15,382 nt of DNA from an uncultured Opitutales bacterium. GTDB taxonomy: Bacteria > Verrucomicrobiota > Verrucomicrobiia > Opitutales > Intestinicryptomonadaceae. This document shows, piece by piece, positions 7,410 through 15,127 of this stretch. A program made the position numbers and the translations under genes. A model generated the notes under the pieces. That model had not been told where the DNA came from, did no database searches, and saw only the letters and a program-made list of their open reading frames with translations. The stretch covers positions 1 through 15,382 of the forward strand of contig URYY01000040.1 in NCBI GenBank assembly GCA_900552245.1. The letters are read 5' to 3'. The first letter of the stretch is position 1, and the number at the start of each line of letters is the position of its first letter.

Positions 7410-8426
7410 TTACTTTCTTCTTTTGTATGTTGCCACAAGCATTGCAAGTGCGCCAAATATTGCCGCGTAAGTTGACGGTTCCGGAATCGCCAAGTTTGAC
7501 TTTTGGACAGTTAAAAACAACTCGTACCCATCTGTGGAAAATTCTCCGTCGCTAACTCCAATTAGCTCGCTTAGAGAGCCGTCTGCATTTCCATCAATCC
7601 ATGCCTGCAAAACTCCACTTGAGTCATTTTGAGCCTCTAGCAGAGCAAACGAGTGCTCATCGCCCCAAGCGTCGTCCCAGATTAAATTTGTGAAATCCAC
7701 TAGAATCGAACCTGAAAATATCTCTACATTTCCGATATTGTTAAGCTTAGAGAATCCATTTTCATCTGCAATCCAAGCTATTTTCCCACCGGCCATCTCT
7801 CCCGATGAGTTTGAACCTATGAAATTTAGGCGTTGAATGCTAAGCGTTGCATTTGAACCTTCTATAGACATCGTTTGGGTATCCGTTGAAGATTCATTAC
7901 CCAAGAAGAACCTGTCAATTGTATTAAAGTTTGCGGAATCCCTTACCGTCAAATTAGATGCTCCGCTTTTCATTGAAAAGCTAGACGAGTACACGCTTCC
8001 TTCAACTATCATGGATGCGCCGCTTTCAATCGTTATGGAGCCTCCCCGCTCATCGTAATTGCCGACGTAGTCGCTCGCCCAGAAAAATGGACTTAGCCGT
8101 CCATCTGGCCTTATTGTGAGTGTTAGATTGCCAAAGATTTTAAACTGTTCCAGACGCTGTGTCTGGGTTCCTGCAGGGGCCTCGTAAGACCTAAATGGAG
8201 AGTCAAGATAAATATTTACAGGATCTCTATTTGAGCCCAATACAAGTGAATTGCACCACGTTGACAAGAGCTTTTGATAATCCGGAGAGCCCGAATTCTT
8301 GACCGAGGTCCAGAACTCCTCGTTTTCCACGGCTTGATTGTATAATATTGTCGCCGTTGCCGCGAGCGCACCTTGGGTGCCTGCGATAATAATTCCAGAT
8401 ACTAATAGCAGCAAATACTTTTTCAT
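7410..8426 (-). CDS. PEP-CTERM-anchored exported protein
   Basis: A 338-residue exported protein. A signal peptide occupies about residues 1-22 (MKKYLLLLVSGIIIAGTQGALA). The C-terminus is a PEP-CTERM sorting signal: Pro-Glu-Pro at 315-317 (AIPEPSTYAAIFGA), a hydrophobic helix and a basic tail (YKRRK). Proteins of this class are recognised by an exosortase that cleaves near the PEP motif and transfers them to the envelope, often with exopolysaccharide production. The middle is rich in Ser, Gly, Asn and Thr with short beta-type repeats (GGSITIESGASMIVEGSVYSSSFSMKSGASNLTVRDSANF), suggesting a beta-helix or autotransporter-like fold. No catalytic motif is seen. I chose ATG 8426 because it begins the signal peptide; a GTG at 8441 would add five residues. 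No exosortase gene lies in the window. The gene is monocistronic between two terminators. Confidence 0.85.
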   Translation of the reverse strand: MKKYLLLLVSGIIIAGTQGALAATATILYNQAVENEEFWTSVKNSGSPDYQKLLSTWCNSLVLGSNRDPVNIYLDSPFRSYEAPAGTQTQRLEQFKIFGNLTLTIRPDGRLSPFFWASDYVGNYDERGGSITIESGASMIVEGSVYSSSFSMKSGASNLTVRDSANFNTIDRFFLGNESSTDTQTMSIEGSNATLSIQRLNFIGSNSSGEMAGGKIAWIADENGFSKLNNIGNVEIFSGSILVDFTNLIWDDAWGDEHSFALLEAQNDSSGVLQAWIDGNADGSLSELIGVSDGEFSTDGYELFLTVQKSNLAIPEPSTYAAIFGALAMLVATYKRRK

Positions 8427-8438
8427 AACAAATTGGTT

Positions 8439-8467
8439 CACATGGCATTGGAATATCTTTTTGTCAA
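8439..8467 (-). promoter_or_regulatory. Candidate promoter of the PEP-CTERM gene
   Basis: A perfect TTGACA occurs on the minus strand (complement of 8462-8467), 35 bp upstream of ATG 8426. The expected -10 region, about 17 bp on (8439-8444), is only a poor match, so this rests on the -35 box and position. Confidence 0.3.
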
Positions 8468-8512
8468 GCTTTTTTAGTGTTTTTTATTTTGGATGTTCTT
8501 TTTTACTGCAAA

Positions 8513-8542
8513 AAAAAGAACCCCATTTGCGAGGTTCTTTTT
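8513..8542 (-). terminator. Terminator of the outer-membrane protein gene
   Basis: Stem AAAAAGAACC (8513-8522) with GGTTCTTTTT (8533-8542) and a 10-nt loop. On the minus strand it lies 21 bp past the stop codon of the beta-barrel gene and ends in a run of Ts. The plus-strand tail is short, so the main direction is minus. Confidence 0.8.
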
Positions 8543-8563
8543 AAATTATGAATCGAATACTGA

Positions 8564-9319
8564 TTAGCGCTTGAAGCCGATCTTGAACCTGATTCCGAAT
8601 GTGTCGGAGTGGGTGAAGTCGTACGCGCCGTTGTCAGAGCCAAAGTTGTGTTCGGCAAAGATGCCTACAGCGAACATATGAGAAGCCCAGTAGGTTATTT
8701 CGCCGCCTACAGTCTGGTAGCAGGGGATATCTTCCTTAGCGCTTGCATTCCACATCCAAAGACCCGTTACGGAGAGGTTTTCGGTGATTACAAGCTCTAC
8801 GCCGCCGCCGCCGCTATATACGAACATGTCGAGATTGTCCATGTTGTAAGTATCGCTCAAGCCGCCGCTAAATTGTGTGCCTGCATAGCCTGCTTTACCA
8901 ATAGCAAAGGGCTTGATTGCCTGCAAATATTCCCAACCTGTTTCAAAGTTCAAGTAAGGAATGAGTGCGCCGCCTGCGCCGTAACTTAGAACATTGAGAG
9001 ATTCGCCATTGAACTTTGCGAGGCTGCCGCCGCCAAAGTTGAAGTACAGCTGAGCGTCAAGACCAATCCAAGAAACATCCTCAAGGGCGTTTACACCGGG
9101 CTTGAAAACCGGAACGTTGATAGCTGCATCCGCAACTCCCTGAACCTTGGAGGAGGATTCGCCAGCAACCTTCACCTTCGAAAAGCTTGCTCCGCCGCCC
9201 AGAGAAATGTAAGTGCGGCCCAAATTGCCTTCGCCTTCCGCCTTTTTACTCCAAGCAAATGCGCTTGTTACCATTAAGAGTGCCGATACAGAAACTATAA
9301 ATGTTTTCTTCATATTCAT
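8564..9319 (-). CDS. Predicted outer-membrane beta-barrel protein
   Basis: A protein of 251 residues with a signal peptide (about 1-22, ending VTSAFA). The mature part alternates short amphipathic strands with Gly/Asn/Asp-rich turns (TYISLGGGASFSKVKV, AQLYFNFGGGSLAKF, FGIRFKIGFKR), the usual look of an 8-12-strand outer-membrane barrel. Several tracts end in aromatic residues and Gly, and the C-terminus is short and strand-like with Phe near the end. No transport or enzyme motif is visible and I cannot name a specific family. The frame stays open upstream to 9382, but the residues there look random; ATG 9319 (or 9313, the MKK start) begins the signal peptide. It lies 93 bp after the LysM gene with no obvious terminator between, so read-through from purH-LysM is possible, although a local promoter candidate exists. 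Confidence 0.75.
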   Translation of the reverse strand: MNMKKTFIVSVSALLMVTSAFAWSKKAEGEGNLGRTYISLGGGASFSKVKVAGESSSKVQGVADAAINVPVFKPGVNALEDVSWIGLDAQLYFNFGGGSLAKFNGESLNVLSYGAGGALIPYLNFETGWEYLQAIKPFAIGKAGYAGTQFSGGLSDTYNMDNLDMFVYSGGGGVELVITENLSVTGLWMWNASAKEDIPCYQTVGGEITYWASHMFAVGIFAEHNFGSDNGAYDFTHSDTFGIRFKIGFKR

Positions 9320-9332
9320 AATGATTGAACTG

Positions 9333-9362
9333 ATATAAGATTTAAAAACAATTGTAAAGCAA
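9333..9362 (-). promoter_or_regulatory. Candidate promoter of the beta-barrel gene
   Basis: On the minus strand TTGCTT (complement of 9357-9362) and TTATAT (complement of 9333-9338) are 18 bp apart, 13 bp before ATG 9319. TTTACA overlapping the first box is an alternative -35. The leader would be very short. Confidence 0.3.
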
Positions 9363-9412
9363 AAAAAATAAATGTTTGGCAAATATGTGCGCTAAAATTT
9401 TGAGCCGCAAAG

Positions 9413-10249
9413 CTATCTCGGAATCTTTAGAATCTGTCCGGGCTTTAGAGATTGCGGATTTGGCAGCTTGTCTCGATTAGCATTGTAAATATCGCGCCAG
9501 CGCGCTTCGCTGCCGTAGAATCTGCGACTAATGCTGGAGAGCGTATCGCCAATCTGCACAGTGTAGGTCGGGGGAGTGTCGTTTGAGACTCTAGGGGTAG
9601 GCTCCTGCCTCTGGCTTCTTCTCTGCTGCTCTGTCGCTTGCCTAGCTTGCCTTTGCTGTTGCTCGACCTGCCTAAGCTCGCTTACTTTAGCTACAGCCTC
9701 CCTTTGGTTTGCCTCCAATAGCTCTATTTTCTTTAGCGCCTGGGCAAGTTCTTGCTTTAACTCCAAGTTCTCGGCCTTTGCCGTTCTTATGGCCTCTTCA
9801 ATTTCAAGCGCCTGAGTATTTACGTCAAAGGGATTCCCCGGAAGTGTGGCGGCAAAGCGCTTTTGCGCGGTGTCAATACAAGCGCGAACTCTCTGCGACT
9901 GCTTCGTATTCGGCTTTAGCTCGAGGTACTTTCTAAAGTGATATATAGCGGGAATTGGGTCGTTTATGTGATAGAGGTAGATGTTTCCAATATCCAGGTG
10001 CGACTCCGCCGCATCGCGCCGCTTTTCGGTGACTTTTAAGAAGGCATTTAGGGCCTCCTTGTAGTTGCCCTTTTTAATTTCTTCGCGGCCTCTTACAAAT
10101 TGCGGCTCGTCCTCTTCGCGGGCAACTTGCGAGCTATTTGCATCGCACCCTCCCGCAAAGAGCACATAGACAATCGCCACTATCGCGCACGCAATCAAAA
10201 CAGACGTGCGCGCAACTTGCGATTGACTTGAGGCCGAACTTGAAAACAT
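9413..10249 (-). CDS. Envelope-anchored TPR / coiled-coil / LysM protein (possible lipoprotein)
   Basis: A 278-residue protein with four parts. A hydrophobic N-terminal segment (about 16-34) ends in FAGGC, with Cys35 a possible lipid-modified residue; the box has Ala where Leu is usual at -3, so a plain membrane anchor is also possible. A TPR-like helical region (about 50-130, RGREEIKKGNYKEALNAFLKV and DIGNIYLYHINDPIPAIYHFRKYLELKP) follows. Next is a long Glu/Lys/Gln-rich coiled coil (about 147-215). The C-terminus is a LysM domain (about 228-278, TYTVQIGDTLSSISRRFYG...LKPGQILKIPR), which binds N-acetylglucosamine-containing glycans such as peptidoglycan. The likely role is a cell-envelope scaffold anchored in a membrane and bound to the wall. 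The start is well fixed by AAGGGGAG (minus strand, 10256-10263), 6 nt before the ATG. The gene lies 27 bp after purH and is probably co-transcribed with it. Confidence 0.85.
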   Translation of the reverse strand: MFSSSASSQSQVARTSVLIACAIVAIVYVLFAGGCDANSSQVAREEDEPQFVRGREEIKKGNYKEALNAFLKVTEKRRDAAESHLDIGNIYLYHINDPIPAIYHFRKYLELKPNTKQSQRVRACIDTAQKRFAATLPGNPFDVNTQALEIEEAIRTAKAENLELKQELAQALKKIELLEANQREAVAKVSELRQVEQQQRQARQATEQQRRSQRQEPTPRVSNDTPPTYTVQIGDTLSSISRRFYGSEARWRDIYNANRDKLPNPQSLKPGQILKIPR

Positions 10250-10276
10250 CTCAAACTCCCCTTAAACAGACACGGC

Positions 10277-11797
10277 TTAGTGCCTAAAGTGCCTTACTGA
10301 AGTAAAGACCATGGCCATATTGTTCTTGTCGGCCTCGGCTATTACTTCTGCATCGCGCACCGAACCTCCCGGTTGGATTGCAGCCGTAGCGCCAGCTTGC
10401 GCGGCGGCAGCCAATCCGTCTGCAAACGGGAAGAAGGCATCGCTTGCTATTACGCTGCCTTTTAGGGAAAGCCCGGCTTCGCCAGCCTTCCAGACCGCGA
10501 TTCTCGAGCTGTCAACTCTCGACATTTGGCCTGCGCCTATACCTAGCGTGCGCTCGCAAGAAGCGTAAACTATTGCATTGCTCTTTACGTGCTTTACGAC
10601 TTTCCAGCCAAAGAGCATAGCCTTCCACTCTTCTTCGGTGGGCTGGCGCTTTGTCACGACCTTCATATTCGCCTTTAGCTCTTCAATGTCGTCGGCCGTC
10701 TGAACTAGCATTCCGCCAAAAACGCTCTTAAATGTAATTTTTGGCTTTTGCGCACCCTTATTTATCATTAGGCGCAGGTTCTTTTTCTTTGCAAAAATTT
10801 CGCGCGCCTCTTTTGAGAATGAGGGGGCTATTATAACCTCGCAGAATATGTGGGCGATTTCCTGAGCCAAGTCTTCCTTAAGCTCGCCATTTATGATTAT
10901 AATTCCGCCGAAGGGGGCTTGTGTGTCGGTTGCAAAGGCCTGTTTCCAAGCGTCTACAAAATTATCGGCACTCGCAACTCCGCAGGGGTTTGTGTGCTTT
11001 AGGATAGCCAGTGTCGGCTTATCAAACTCGCTTATAAGCTCGGCTGCCGCGGAGATATCTATAATGTTATTGTAAGATAGCTCCTTGCCCTGAAGCTGCT
11101 CAAAGCGCTCGTTAAAGTCGCCATATAGCGCAGCCTGCTGGTGCGGATTTTCGCCGTAGCGCATCTTTTGCACAAGCGGCATTGAAATGTTCATTCTCTC
11201 GGGAAGTCCGCCGACGTACTTTTCCTGCAAGTAATTGCCGATAGCGGTGTCGTAGGCTGCCGTGCGCTGATATACCTTGAGGGCCAAGAGCTTGCGAAGC
11301 TTCTTTAATTCCTCTTCATTTTCGAGAACGTCGAGAACTTTTTTGTAGTCCGCAGAATCGCAAATTACCGTCACGTCTTGGTGGTTCTTTGCGGCGCTTC
11401 TTAGCATAGACGGGCCGCCTATGTCTATATTTTCTATCGCATCTTCAAGCGTGCAGTTGGGCTTTGCAACAGTGGCTTCAAAGGGGTAGAGGTTGACGAC
11501 TACCATGTCTATCATCTCTATGTTGTTTGCCTTGGCTTGCGCCATGTGGCTCGGATTTGAGCGCAGGCAGAGCAGGCCGCCGTGTACTTTCGGGTGGAGG
11601 GTCTTAACTCTGCCGTCCATCATTTCCGGAAAGCCAGTGTAATCGCTAACTTCGGTTACGGGTATGCCGTTTTGCGAAAGCAGTTTCGCAGTTCCGCCGG
11701 TCGATAGAATAGTGTAGCCGTGTTTTTCGCACAATTCTTTCGAAAATTCAACAATGCCAGTTTTATCGCTGACCGATATTAGTGCTCTTTTTCCCAT
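10277..11797 (-). CDS. purH: Bifunctional AICAR transformylase / IMP cyclohydrolase (PurH)
   Basis: PurH catalyses the last two steps of IMP synthesis in the cytoplasm: formylation of AICAR with 10-formyl-tetrahydrofolate, then ring closure. At 506 residues it has the usual length. The N-terminal IMP cyclohydrolase (MGS-like) domain shows ISVSDKTGI, ILSTGGTAKLL and DGRVKTLHPKVHGGLL. The C-terminal AICAR transformylase domain shows MRYGENPHQQAALY, LKHTNPCGVA (Lys267-His268, the catalytic pair in the family), APFGGIIIINGE, KSNAIVYA and SDAFFPFADG, and ends in TSVRHFRH. I start it at ATG 11797, where homology begins (MGKRALISVSDKTG). The frame is open to 11890, but the extra 31 residues cover the divergent promoter region and look non-coding. 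An AAAGGA directly abuts the ATG, too close for a normal Shine-Dalgarno. It is divergent from purC, and its transcript probably continues into the LysM gene. Confidence 0.95.
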   Translation of the reverse strand: MGKRALISVSDKTGIVEFSKELCEKHGYTILSTGGTAKLLSQNGIPVTEVSDYTGFPEMMDGRVKTLHPKVHGGLLCLRSNPSHMAQAKANNIEMIDMVVVNLYPFEATVAKPNCTLEDAIENIDIGGPSMLRSAAKNHQDVTVICDSADYKKVLDVLENEEELKKLRKLLALKVYQRTAAYDTAIGNYLQEKYVGGLPERMNISMPLVQKMRYGENPHQQAALYGDFNERFEQLQGKELSYNNIIDISAAAELISEFDKPTLAILKHTNPCGVASADNFVDAWKQAFATDTQAPFGGIIIINGELKEDLAQEIAHIFCEVIIAPSFSKEAREIFAKKKNLRLMINKGAQKPKITFKSVFGGMLVQTADDIEELKANMKVVTKRQPTEEEWKAMLFGWKVVKHVKSNAIVYASCERTLGIGAGQMSRVDSSRIAVWKAGEAGLSLKGSVIASDAFFPFADGLAAAAQAGATAAIQPGGSVRDAEVIAEADKNNMAMVFTSVRHFRH

Positions 11798-11889
11798 TCC
11801 TTTATGACAAAAAAGTTCCGAAAAAATCGCAAGCACATTATTTGAAAAAGTGTTGATTTTTTTATCACAATCGCCACGCTCGGAGAGCA
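11798..11889. promoter_or_regulatory. Shared control region of divergent purH and purC
   Basis: This 92-bp AT-rich spacer must contain both purine-gene promoters. On the plus strand TTGAAA (11839-11844) is a possible -35 box for purC; no strong -10 box stands out. GGAGAG (11882-11887) is a close-spaced ribosome binding site for purC. I see no clear PUR-box-like palindrome. Confidence 0.5.
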
Positions 11890-12786
11890 ATGAACATCAA
11901 ATTACCAAAAACGGCTTTAATGGCGGTTGATGATTTGCCCTTCAAGAAGGTTGCCAAGGGCAAAGTCCGCGAAAATTTTGACTTGGGCGATGAGCTCTTG
12001 ATTGTCGCAACAGACAGAATCTCGGCTTTCGACGTGATAATGCCAAACGGGATTCCCGGAAAGGGCATACTGCTTACGCAGATAAGCCTGTGGTGGTTTA
12101 AGCAGGCGGCGAAGGTAATGCCCATACACCTGCCCGAAAATCACGACGAGCGCGTGCGCGAATTGTTGAAGGACTATCCGCACCTAATCGAGCGCTCGAT
12201 GATAGTTAAGAAGCTAAAGCCCATGCCCATTGAGGCGATTGTGCGCGGCTACTTGGCCGGCAGCGGTTGGAAAGAGTACAAGCAGACGGGCAAGCTCTTT
12301 GAGTTTGAACTTCCCGCGGGAATGCTCGAGAGCCAGAAACTGCCCGAGCCTCTCTTTACGCCCACGACAAAGGCGGCAGAGGGCCACGATTTGCCTATAA
12401 CAAACGCCCAGTGCGAAGAGCTCTTGGGCTCGGAAATTTTTAAGCAGATAAAGCAGGCAGCTCTAAAGCTTTACGACATGGGGCAAAAGAAGGCTGCCGA
12501 TTGCGGCTTGATACTGGCTGATACAAAGTTTGAGTTTGGCACGGATTCAAATGGAAAGGTTTATCTGATAGACGAGGTTCTGACACCCGATTCCTCGCGC
12601 TACTGGCCGATGCAGGGCTACGAGCCTGGCAAGTCTCAGCCTTCCTTCGACAAGCAGTATGTGCGCGATTGGCTTGAAACTTTAGATTGGAACAAGCAGG
12701 CTCCGGGGCCTGAACTTCCGCCGGAAGTTATCGCAAATACAATCGCTTGCTACTCTGCGGCTCTAACAAAGTTGATGGGGCAGTAG
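11890..12786 (+). CDS. purC: Phosphoribosylaminoimidazole-succinocarboxamide (SAICAR) synthase
   Basis: PurC joins CAIR and aspartate using ATP to form SAICAR, in cytoplasmic purine synthesis. The protein has 298 residues, the longer form of the family rather than the ~240-residue short form. Motifs include the ATP-site segment KGKVRENFDLGDELLIVATDRISAFDV (about 23-49), PMPIEAIVRGYLAGSGWKEY (111-130), the aspartate/metal region LILADTKFEFG (207-217) and LIDEVLTPDSSRYWP (226-240). All key segments are present and the gene looks intact. ATG 11890 follows GGAGAG with short spacing. The gene is alone on its strand and closed by a terminator, so it is not part of a large pur operon. Confidence 0.95.
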   Translation: MNIKLPKTALMAVDDLPFKKVAKGKVRENFDLGDELLIVATDRISAFDVIMPNGIPGKGILLTQISLWWFKQAAKVMPIHLPENHDERVRELLKDYPHLIERSMIVKKLKPMPIEAIVRGYLAGSGWKEYKQTGKLFEFELPAGMLESQKLPEPLFTPTTKAAEGHDLPITNAQCEELLGSEIFKQIKQAALKLYDMGQKKAADCGLILADTKFEFGTDSNGKVYLIDEVLTPDSSRYWPMQGYEPGKSQPSFDKQYVRDWLETLDWNKQAPGPELPPEVIANTIACYSAALTKLMGQ

Positions 12787-12841
12787 TTTGCAAATTTGTG
12801 GCGCAAATTGCGCTTTAAGTTTTCAAAGTTTTTTATAAAAA

Positions 12842-12872
12842 CCGGCGGAATATCTCTCCGCCGGCTTTTGCT
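12842..12872 (+). terminator. Terminator of purC
   Basis: Stem CCGGCGGA (12842-12849) with TCCGCCGG (12857-12864), a 7-nt loop, then CTTTTGCTTT. The stem is GC-rich and perfect. It lies about 55 bp after the purC stop. The preceding AAAA gives some minus-strand activity, but no minus gene reads into it. Confidence 0.85.
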
Positions 12873-13068
12873 TTAGTGGTGGGCATTGCGTTTTTTTTAT
12901 TTTTAAATTTAGAATTTTTAAGCTTTCAAAATTCGGCTAGTTTGCGCGCATATGGCGGATAATCTTGCCTTGCGCTTCACCATATATGGATTTTGGCGCA
13001 GACTTTTTTCTTTACAAAATCTGCTTTTAAAACGAGAATTTGAACTTCAATATTTACGGAGAATTGTT

Positions 13069-14901
13069 ATGAAAAAATACGCGCTTACACTAGCATTGTT
13101 CGCATTTTTGAGCCTGCCTGCGCAGGCATCTCTGGTCGGAGAACAGGACGAATATATTGCATGCGGTTTGGAGCTTGTGAAGAATAATCCGGTTGAAACC
13201 AAGAGCGTTTCAGACTTTACGATGGCGCCATACTACGAGGCGCTGCTGCTTTCGTCTTTAAATTTTAACAAGCCCGAATATCTGGCAGAATTTATAAATA
13301 AGGGCAATCAGGCGGGTTGGAAGCTCGGCGTAAATAGGTATGATTCGCGCGACTACGCCGTTGCCGGGGCTTGGGCAAAATTTCAGAGGCTTAGCAACGA
13401 CAAGGGGCTTCTAAATTTTGCAAAGCGCGATATGCTAAAAATTGCGGACTTTCAGAAGTCGGACACTGAAAATCGCGCGGCGTGGAATAGCGCTGAAAAG
13501 GTCTACGGGGGCGCTTTTGCCTTTGCAAATATGTACGCTGCCACGGGCGACAAGCGCTTGCTCGAATATATGAATTTTAGGCTAAAGCAGTTTTTTGATT
13601 CAAATGCGGACTTATCTTCCGCAAAGGCTGGCATAGCCGATACGGCATTGGTCCTGAGAGCACTTTCGGCGGTTCTTGAAAATTCTCCGAAAGACTGGGC
13701 TGAGCGCGCGTACTACGAGGGTTTGTTTGTAAAAAACGCAGAGCGCGCCAAGACTTTTAGCGCGGAGGATTTTGCCAAGTTTAAAGACACGTCTGAGCGG
13801 ATTGCAAACCTTGCTTTTGTGACGGGAGCCTTAGCTTGGGGAGTTAACAACAAGGTTTTGAAGGCCGACGACTACCGCTTGGCAATAGAGAAGGATTTTG
13901 CGTATTTGTGCTCGCATAAAAAGGAGCTCTCGGACACTCAGTCATTATCAGAGGGCGCGTTTATTTATGCTGAAAATCAGATTTCTATTATGTCGGGCAA
14001 GCGCGCGTGCAAGGGAGACTTCAAAGAGCTCTTGGCAAAGGCCAAGGAAATTTTGCTAGACAAATCTTCAAAGGCAAGCTTTGCAAAACTTGAGCCGCGC
14101 CGCGCCGACGACATAGCTTGGGAAAACGATAAGACCGCCTACCGCGCCTACGGCCCCGCTCTTGAAAAGTCCATAGAAAACGGCGGCTTTGACATCTGGG
14201 GCAAGACTGTCTCATACCCGGTAATTCAGAAGTGGTACGATGAGGACCTCTCTAAAATCCGCAGCTACCACGAGGACCACGGAGAGGGCATGGACTCATA
14301 CAAAGTTGCCGACTCTGCCGGTGTTGGCGGCAGCGTAGTTTTCGACAATTCAAAAATTTTACGCTCCAATGTCTATAAGGCGGCGGACGTATTTTGGACT
14401 GCACCAGACCGCGCAAAGCTAGCTTTAAACCATCAGTACAAACTGTCCGACGGAAGTGTTATTACGGAGTTTAAGACTCTCAATATAAAGTCGGGCGACA
14501 ACTTCTTTACAGTGGATTCCAAAATATGCGACGGAGCTATTTTCGACGCAGTGTGCCCGCCGAAGGAAAATTGCAAGTTTAGCAAAAAGAATCTGCAGCT
14601 TGGCATAGGGGTTCTCACCCAGAGCCCCGACGCAAAGATTGAGATAGCACCCGACAACTCTTACGTAATTGTGTATGACAAGATGGCGGGCAAGTTGCTA
14701 ATTCAGTTCATACAGCTTGCAAGCGGCACAAAAATTGTAGGCTCAAAGGTGAGCGATTTTGACGGAAAGCTCAAAGAGGTATTTATAATTGTAAAGCCCG
14801 ACGATAATGGGCAGTACTCTTACAGGGCGGGCTACATATTCGAGGGGCGCGAGCCGGACTTGGCAAAGCGCGATTTAAAATTGGAGCCTTTTGTGAAATA
14901 A
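13069..14901 (+). CDS. Secreted protein with GH88/GH105-like helical N-terminus and DUF4861-like C-terminus
   Basis: A 610-residue exported protein; signal peptide about 1-20 (MKKYALTLALFAFLSLPAQA). Residues about 45-335 are all-helical with paired-helix features reminiscent of the alpha/alpha barrel of unsaturated uronyl hydrolases (GH88/GH105): MAPYYEALLLSSL, NRYDSRDYAVAGAWAKF and AAWNSAEKVYGGAFAFANMYAATGDKRLLEYM. The last aligns by eye with the family pattern W-x-D-A-L-F-M...TGD, but the Asp position is Glu143. Residues about 345-610 match what I know of DUF4861: DDIAWENDKTAYRAYGPALE, FDIWGKTVSYPVIQKWY and SYHEDHGEGMDSYKVADSAGVGGS. DUF4861 proteins are often found near uronide-processing enzymes, so a role on pectin- or glycosaminoglycan-type sugars is possible but unproven. 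ATG 13069 is fixed by GGAGA (13058-13062) at good spacing and by the signal peptide; the frame extends upstream to 12952 without coding character. It is a single-gene unit. The C-terminal call is fairly sure, the N-terminal one tentative. Confidence 0.75.
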   Translation: MKKYALTLALFAFLSLPAQASLVGEQDEYIACGLELVKNNPVETKSVSDFTMAPYYEALLLSSLNFNKPEYLAEFINKGNQAGWKLGVNRYDSRDYAVAGAWAKFQRLSNDKGLLNFAKRDMLKIADFQKSDTENRAAWNSAEKVYGGAFAFANMYAATGDKRLLEYMNFRLKQFFDSNADLSSAKAGIADTALVLRALSAVLENSPKDWAERAYYEGLFVKNAERAKTFSAEDFAKFKDTSERIANLAFVTGALAWGVNNKVLKADDYRLAIEKDFAYLCSHKKELSDTQSLSEGAFIYAENQISIMSGKRACKGDFKELLAKAKEILLDKSSKASFAKLEPRRADDIAWENDKTAYRAYGPALEKSIENGGFDIWGKTVSYPVIQKWYDEDLSKIRSYHEDHGEGMDSYKVADSAGVGGSVVFDNSKILRSNVYKAADVFWTAPDRAKLALNHQYKLSDGSVITEFKTLNIKSGDNFFTVDSKICDGAIFDAVCPPKENCKFSKKNLQLGIGVLTQSPDAKIEIAPDNSYVIVYDKMAGKLLIQFIQLASGTKIVGSKVSDFDGKLKEVFIIVKPDDNGQYSYRAGYIFEGREPDLAKRDLKLEPFVK

Positions 14902-14914
14902 ATCTATTTTCTTG

Positions 14915-14946
14915 GCGCTGGGCTCTCTGCCCGGCGCTTTTTTTTT
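14915..14946 (+). terminator. Terminator of the DUF4861 gene
   Basis: Stem GCGCTGGGC (14915-14923) with GCCCGGCGC (14929-14937), one G-U pair, TCTCT loop, then nine Ts. It starts 13 bp after the stop codon. Confidence 0.92.
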
Positions 14947-14978
14947 AAGCTTTCATTTTTGTTCCGATTTCCTTAAAG

Positions 14979-15052
14979 CCAGTTTTTAGCTCAGCCAATG
15001 CTTAATTGATAAACTGGGAATTTTGATTTATGAAATTCGGGCTAACTAGTTA
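14979..15052. other. Inverted repeats upstream of glmS
   Basis: The ~190-bp spacer between the terminator and glmS holds CCAGTTT (14979-14985) with AAACTGG (15011-15017), 25 bp apart, and the perfect 10-bp palindrome TAACTAGTTA (15043-15052). They may be operators or fold in a leader RNA. I do not see the conserved core of the glmS ribozyme. The rest of the spacer is AT-rich with no gene. Confidence 0.3.
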
Positions 15053-15127
15053 AATTTTTTATTCTTTGCAGGCGGGTAATTTTTGTTGATATTTGCTTTT
15101 TTTTTGCGCTTAATTTTTCGCTTGTAT

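Noticed and set aside
8609..8989. 126-residue plus-strand open frame antisense to the beta-barrel gene
   Set aside because: It is a mirror frame of a gene with signal peptide and terminator; composition is odd and no start signal is present.
9320..9382. Upstream extension of the beta-barrel gene to 9382
   Set aside because: It places a Phe/Tyr/Ile-rich segment before a complete signal peptide; the MNMKK start is far more natural.
11798..11890. Upstream extension of purH to 11890
   Set aside because: The 31 added residues cover the divergent promoter region and have no counterpart in the family; homology begins at MGKRALISVSDKTG.
12952..13068. Upstream extension of the DUF4861 gene to ATG 12952
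   Set aside because: The added 39 residues have no coding character, whereas ATG 13069 has a well-spaced GGAGA and starts a clean signal peptide.
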